32,436 nt of DNA from Enterobacter sp. Ag1 (GTDB lineage: Bacteria > Pseudomonadota > Gammaproteobacteria > Enterobacterales > Enterobacteriaceae). Each line of letters begins with the position of its first letter. Positions within the stretch are counted from its first letter, which is position 1. Below the pieces are notes generated by a model. It saw nothing but the letters and a program-made list of their open reading frames with translations. It did not search any database and had not been told where the DNA came from. Positions 28,783 to 32,436 of this stretch are shown here, one piece after another. The position numbers and the translations under genes were made by a program. The stretch is taken from positions 1-32,436 of the forward strand of contig AKXM01000021.1 of the NCBI GenBank assembly GCA_000277545.1, read 5' to 3'.

Positions 28783-29337
28783 ATGGCCAAGTCAGCACTG
28801 TTCTCGGTGCCAAAAAATGAACCCTGCCCCCAATGCGGGGCAGAGTTAGCAATACGTTCCGGTAAACACGGCCCATTTTTGGGCTGTTCCCATTACCCGG
28901 AATGCGATTATGTTCGCCCGTTAAAGAGCCAGGCCGATGGGCATATTGTTAAAGTACTTGATGGCCAGCAATGCCCGGTTTGTCAGTCGACGCTCGTGCT
29001 ACGTCAGGGGCGGTTTGGCATGTTTATCGGCTGCAGCAATTACCCTGAATGCGAACACACGGAAATCATTGATAAACCCGATGAGACGGCAATAGCGTGC
29101 CCCCAATGCCAAAAAGGGCAACTGGTTCAGCGTCGTTCTCGCTACGGGAAAACGTTCTGGTCCTGTAACAGCTACCCGGACTGTCAGTTTGTCATTAATG
29201 TTAAACCGGTAGCGGGTATCTGCTCTGAATGTCAGTATCCGCTGCTTATTGAAAAGAAAACGGCTCAGGGCGTGAAACGTTTCTGCGCCAATAAACAATG
29301 TGGAAAGCCGGTAACGACGGAACAAGCCAGTGAATAA
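28783..29337 (+). CDS. yrdD: Topoisomerase I-like zinc-ribbon protein YrdD
   Basis: Protein of 184 residues made of repeated C4 zinc ribbons like those of the C-terminal part of topoisomerase I, with no topoisomerase catalytic domain. Ribbons are visible at CPQCGAEL...LGCSHYPEC (about 15-41), CPVCQSTL...IGCSNYPEC (about 64-90), CPQCQKGQ...WSCNSYPDC (about 106-132) and CSECQYPL...CANKQC (about 146-172). It is likely to bind single-stranded DNA or RNA; its role is unproven. It overlaps tsaC by eight bases. Confidence 0.93.
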   Translation: MAKSALFSVPKNEPCPQCGAELAIRSGKHGPFLGCSHYPECDYVRPLKSQADGHIVKVLDGQQCPVCQSTLVLRQGRFGMFIGCSNYPECEHTEIIDKPDETAIACPQCQKGQLVQRRSRYGKTFWSCNSYPDCQFVINVKPVAGICSECQYPLLIEKKTAQGVKRFCANKQCGKPVTTEQASE

Positions 29338-29902
29338 TAACCTGCCTGAAGGCCAGCTCGCGCAGATCGTAGCGGCCCTGAAAGAAGAACAAGTCATCGC
29401 CTACCCAACCGAAGCCGTCTTTGGCGTTGGTTGCGATCCCGATAGTGAACTCGCAGTTACTCGCCTGCTTGAGCTGAAACAGCGTCCGGTAGAGAAGGGA
29501 CTTATCCTTATCGCCGCCAATTTTGAGCAGCTGAAACCTTATATTGATGCCGCTGCGCTTAATGAAGCACAGCTTTCGGTGGTGTTTGCAAACTGGCCTG
29601 GCCCGGTGACGTTTGTTTTCCCGGCTTTGCCCTCCACCCCAAAGTGGCTGACCGGGCGTTTTGATTCTTTGGCGGTGCGTGTGACCAATCATCCGCTTGT
29701 GAAAGAGCTATGTCTTACCTACGGTAAGCCTCTGGTGTCTACCAGTGCGAACCTTACGGGCTTGCCTCCGTGTCGCAGTTCGGAAGAAGTTCAGCAGCAG
29801 TTTGGCCAAAGTTTCCCTGTACTTATGGGGGATACCGGTGGGCGGCTTAATCCTTCAGAAATACGCGATGCCTTAACCGGCGAACTCTTCCGTCAGGGGT
29901 AA
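29330..29902 (+). CDS. tsaC: Threonylcarbamoyl-AMP synthase TsaC
   Basis: Makes threonylcarbamoyl-AMP from threonine, bicarbonate and ATP, the first step of the universal t6A37 modification of tRNAs reading ANN codons, which includes the two tRNA-Thr encoded at 3775 and 4149. It has 190 residues, the E. coli length. The YrdC-fold motifs [17 protein letters not shown] (about 22-38), KQRP and STSANLTG are present. The start is a GTG at 29330 inside the end of yrdD; initiation there gives an N-terminus aligned with E. coli (MNNNL). aroE follows two bases after the stop. Confidence 0.96.
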   Translation: MNNNLPEGQLAQIVAALKEEQVIAYPTEAVFGVGCDPDSELAVTRLLELKQRPVEKGLILIAANFEQLKPYIDAAALNEAQLSVVFANWPGPVTFVFPALPSTPKWLTGRFDSLAVRVTNHPLVKELCLTYGKPLVSTSANLTGLPPCRSSEEVQQQFGQSFPVLMGDTGGRLNPSEIRDALTGELFRQG

Positions 29903-29904
29903 TT

Positions 29905-30723
29905 ATGGAAACTTTCGCCGTCTTTGGTAACCCTATTCAGCACAGCAAATCTCCTCTTATTCATCGCCTTTTCGCAGAACAATTGGGAATTGAACATCCT
30001 TATGGACGCGTGCTTGCTCCGTTAGACACTTTTGCTGAAACACTTGAAGCCTTCTTCAATAAAGGAGGAAGGGGAGCCAACGTCACCGTCCCTTTTAAAG
30101 AACAAGCTTTTACTCGTGCAGACGAGCTAACAGAGCGGGCGGCGCTGGCAGGTGCGGTCAATACGCTCAAGCGCCTGGAAGATGGACGTTTGCTTGGAGA
30201 CAATACGGATGGTATTGGCTTGTTGAGCGATCTTGAACGTTTGAAACTGATCAAACCCGGCGATCGTATTCTGCTGGTGGGGGCCGGCGGCGCAGCGCGT
30301 GGTGTACTGCTGCCCTTGTTATCATTAGATTGTGCGGTCACGATAACCAACCGTACGTTTGCCAAAGCGGCAGAACTGGCTGATTTATTCAGCCATACGG
30401 GAAGTGTTAACGCCGTGGCAATGGATCAGCTCGAGGGGCATGAATTCGATTTACTGATCAACGCCACGTCCAGCGGGATTGGCGGTGAGATCCCTGCGCT
30501 GCCGGTTTCTCTCCTTTCCCACCGTGTAAGTTGCTACGACATGTTTTACCAGAAAGGGCTGACGCCATTCTTGAACTGGGCTACGAGTCACGGTGTAGTG
30601 TCTTACGCGGATGGTCTTGGCATGCTGGTGGGGCAGGCTGCACACGCTTTTATGCTTTGGCACGGCGTCATGCCAGATGTCGCGCCAGTTATTGAGGCGT
30701 TGAAAAGAGAAATGGCGGCGTGA
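29905..30723 (+). CDS. aroE: Shikimate dehydrogenase (NADP+)
   Basis: Reduces 3-dehydroshikimate to shikimate with NADPH in the chorismate pathway to aromatic amino acids and folate. It has 272 residues, identical in length to E. coli AroE. The shikimate site SKSP (about 14-17) and the catalytic pair Lys65 (VPFKE) and Asp102 (GDNTDG) are present. The dinucleotide loop GAGGAARG (126-133) and the NADP-selective NRT motif after the next strand are also seen. Four-base overlap with yrdB. Confidence 0.97.
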   Translation: METFAVFGNPIQHSKSPLIHRLFAEQLGIEHPYGRVLAPLDTFAETLEAFFNKGGRGANVTVPFKEQAFTRADELTERAALAGAVNTLKRLEDGRLLGDNTDGIGLLSDLERLKLIKPGDRILLVGAGGAARGVLLPLLSLDCAVTITNRTFAKAAELADLFSHTGSVNAVAMDQLEGHEFDLLINATSSGIGGEIPALPVSLLSHRVSCYDMFYQKGLTPFLNWATSHGVVSYADGLGMLVGQAAHAFMLWHGVMPDVAPVIEALKREMAA

Positions 30724-30977
30724 ACCAGGCCATTCAGTTCCCGGCTCGTGAAGTCTGGGATGAAGAGCGGCAGGCTATCCGTTTTCCTGCGCTGGTGCAG
30801 GGGTTCCAGGTTGAGTGCGCGATAAGCTCATTGGCCATTGCCAGCCGCTTCGGCGGCAATGGCGCCGAAGAGTGGCTTTCTTTATTTCGGGAATATCGTT
30901 GGGATCTTGAAGAAGAAGCCGAAGGCCTGATCGAAAGTGAGCAGGAAGGCGATCAAGGGTGGTACTGGCTATCCTGA
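30720..30977 (+). CDS. yrdB: DUF1488 protein YrdB
   Basis: Small conserved protein of 85 residues and unknown function (DUF1488). It starts with GTG overlapping the aroE stop by four bases (GTGA), so it depends on aroE translation. Trp residues and an acidic C-terminus ([18 protein letters not shown]) are visible. Its last 25 bases overlap the end of yrdA on the opposite strand, with no terminator between. Confidence 0.88.
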   Translation: MNQAIQFPAREVWDEERQAIRFPALVQGFQVECAISSLAIASRFGGNGAEEWLSLFREYRWDLEEEAEGLIESEQEGDQGWYWLS

Positions 30978-31507
30978 GCCAGATACTCATCTTTCCAGCG
31001 CACATAATTGTTAGCGGAGTAGGTTAATCCGGCCAGCTCCGCTTCAGTCAGGCGGCGAATCTGTTTCACCGGACTGCCTAAATAGAGAAAGCCGCTTTCC
31101 AGGTGCTTGTTCTGGGGGACCAGGCTACCGGCACCAATCATCACATCATCTTCTACTACTACTCCATCCAATAGGATCGACCCCATTCCAACCAAGACGC
31201 GATTGCCGATCGTGCAGCCGTGCAGCATTACCTTATGGCCCACCGTCACATCTTCACCAACGATCAGCGGGTTCCCTTCAGGTTTATAAGAGGACTTATG
31301 GGTAACATGAAGCACGCTGCCATCCTGGATGTTGGTGCGTGCTCCAATTGTCACGGTGTTTACGTCCCCTCGAATAGCAACTAACGGCCAGATACTGACA
31401 TCATCCGCCAGTTTTACGTCACCAATGACCACGCTGGTGGGATCAACCATGACTCGTTCATCGAGTTGAGGGAAAGTTTTTTGAAAAGCACGCAGTACCG
31501 CAGACAT
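30953..31507 (-). CDS. yrdA: Gamma-carbonic-anhydrase-like hexapeptide protein YrdA
   Basis: Left-handed beta-helix protein of the gamma-class carbonic anhydrase family (PaaY/CaiE-like). It has 184 residues, the E. coli length. Hexapeptide repeats run through the middle (VVIGDVKLADDVSIWPLVAI, then IGEDVTVGHKVML-like turns). Candidate zinc-ligand histidines appear in HVTHKS and GHKVMLHG. E. coli YrdA is not known to be an active carbonic anhydrase, so activity is uncertain. The ATG at 31507 aligns with E. coli (MSxVLR); the frame seven codons upstream has no homology. Its promoter lies in the gap before the rrn operon. Confidence 0.94.
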   Translation of the reverse strand: MSAVLRAFQKTFPQLDERVMVDPTSVVIGDVKLADDVSIWPLVAIRGDVNTVTIGARTNIQDGSVLHVTHKSSYKPEGNPLIVGEDVTVGHKVMLHGCTIGNRVLVGMGSILLDGVVVEDDVMIGAGSLVPQNKHLESGFLYLGSPVKQIRRLTEAELAGLTYSANNYVRWKDEYLAQDSQYHP

Positions 31508-31660
31508 AAACACCTCAGGGAAATTCATTACAGAAATAGACTGTGGCCGCTTTCTTGAGCAATGGCAAGGGAGTAAAGGGCGATAAAGAGGGCAGATCGA
31601 ACAGGATCTCAGCGAAAAGAGTGAAAACTAAACATTCAGAAAAAAAGATCGAAAAAGTAC
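31508..31660 (+). promoter_or_regulatory. rrn upstream activating region
   Basis: This 153-bp stretch between yrdA and the P1 core promoter is rich in A/T tracts. It corresponds to the region carrying Fis sites and the UP element in E. coli rrn operons; the A-rich sequence 31639-31656 just upstream of -35 fits an UP element. Individual Fis sites could not be called by eye. It must also contain the divergent yrdA promoter. Confidence 0.6.
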
Positions 31661-31688
31661 TTGTGCTAAAAAGTGGGATCCCTATAAT
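31661..31688 (+). promoter_or_regulatory. rRNA promoter P1
   Basis: TTGTGC (31661-31666) and TATAAT (31683-31688) are 16 bp apart, the shortened spacer typical of rrn P1. The discriminator GCGCCTCC (31689-31696) leads to a start A at about 31697. It is almost identical to the E. coli rrnD P1 core. Expected to respond to growth rate and ppGpp. Confidence 0.92.
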
Positions 31689-31768
31689 GCGCCTCCATCG
31701 AGACGGCACAGTGAATCACTTCACAAATTAGCCGGTTCGATAAAGAGAAAAAATCCTGAAAATCGGGG

Positions 31769-31796
31769 TTGACTCTGAAAGAGGAAAGCGTAATAT
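31769..31796 (+). promoter_or_regulatory. rRNA promoter P2
   Basis: TTGACT (31769-31774) and TAATAT (31791-31796) are 16 bp apart, about 108 bp downstream of P1, which matches the P1-P2 distance of E. coli rrn operons. P2 gives the basal, less regulated transcription. Confidence 0.88.
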
Positions 31797-31806
31797 ACGC
31801 CACCTC

Positions 31807-31871
31807 GAGTTAGCAAGCGAAAGCGCCTAACTCACTGCTCTTTAACAATTTATCAGACAATCTGTGTGGGC
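31807..31871 (+). promoter_or_regulatory. rrn antitermination site (boxB, boxA, boxC)
   Basis: The hairpin GAGTTAG/CTAACTC (31807-31813 with 31827-31833, inner GAAA loop) is boxB. TGCTCTTTAACA (31836-31847) is boxA, the binding site for NusB-S10. TGTGTGGGC (31863-31871) is boxC. Together they let polymerase pass Rho sites in the rRNA operon. Confidence 0.9.
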
Positions 31872-31981
31872 ACTCGCAGGATTGATATCTCAGCATCTTC
31901 GGATGCAAACAAATATCAAGTCTTGAAGAGTGACTACTGATTTTATAAACAGTTTTAATTCTTTGAGCATCAAACACTTTT

Positions 31982-32436
<455 letters not shown>

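Noticed and set aside
31543..31731. 62-codon ORF over the rrn upstream region
   Set aside because: It spans the UP element and P1 promoter and is very basic because of A-rich DNA; no homology.

Overview
The window is core chromosome of a member of the Enterobacteriaceae. Almost every protein matches its Escherichia coli counterpart in length, gene order and catalytic residues. Sequence divergence, together with the variable regions of the partial 16S gene at the right end, suggests a relative of E. coli and not E. coli itself. I could not fix the genus by reading alone. I see no prophage, insertion sequence, CRISPR array, toxin-antitoxin pair or defence island, and no sign of recent gene transfer.

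Layout, left to right. (1) Positions 1-352: the last 41 nt of a 5S rRNA gene and a double terminator containing a second copy of the 5S tail. (2) murB-birA, convergent with coaA. (3) The tRNA operon thrU-tyrU-glyT-thrT leading into a tuf gene (EF-Tu). (4) bfd-bfr (iron storage) and a short convergent prepilin peptidase. (5) The S10 operon (rpsJ to rpsQ), the spc operon (rplN to rpmJ, including secY) and the alpha operon (rpsM to rplQ, including rpoA), each with a recognisable promoter and control element (L4 leader, S8 site, S4 leader). (6) yhdN-zntR, arfA and the opposing mscL, trkA, rsmB, fmt, def. (7) dprA-smg-yrdD-tsaC-aroE-yrdB, opposed by yrdA. (8) rrn promoters P1 and P2, the antitermination leader and the first 455 nt of a 16S rRNA gene.

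Functionally the block is an expression hub. It holds most large- and small-subunit ribosomal proteins, EF-Tu, four tRNAs, the RNA polymerase alpha subunit, the SecY translocon, initiator-tRNA formylation (fmt), nascent-chain deformylation (def), 16S methylation (rsmB), tRNA t6A synthesis (tsaC), ribosome rescue (arfA) and two flanking rRNA operons.

The most striking observation is the gene order at tuf. The upstream side is the tufB context of E. coli and Salmonella (rrnB-murB-birA-coaA-tRNAs-tufB). The downstream side is the tufA context (bfd-bfr-S10 operon). The single tuf gene is therefore a hybrid junction. It reflects either a tufA x tufB chromosomal inversion around oriC or an assembly chimaera at a repeated gene. 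A consequence is that two rrn operons lie in the same orientation on either side of a roughly 31-kb block of essential genes. Other points worth checking are a 20-codon ORF inside the S10 leader that overlaps the L4-dependent attenuator, the built-in hairpin and unusually long tail of arfA, an orphan prepilin peptidase lacking the methylase domain, and a Fur-box-like site within the bfd promoter spacer.
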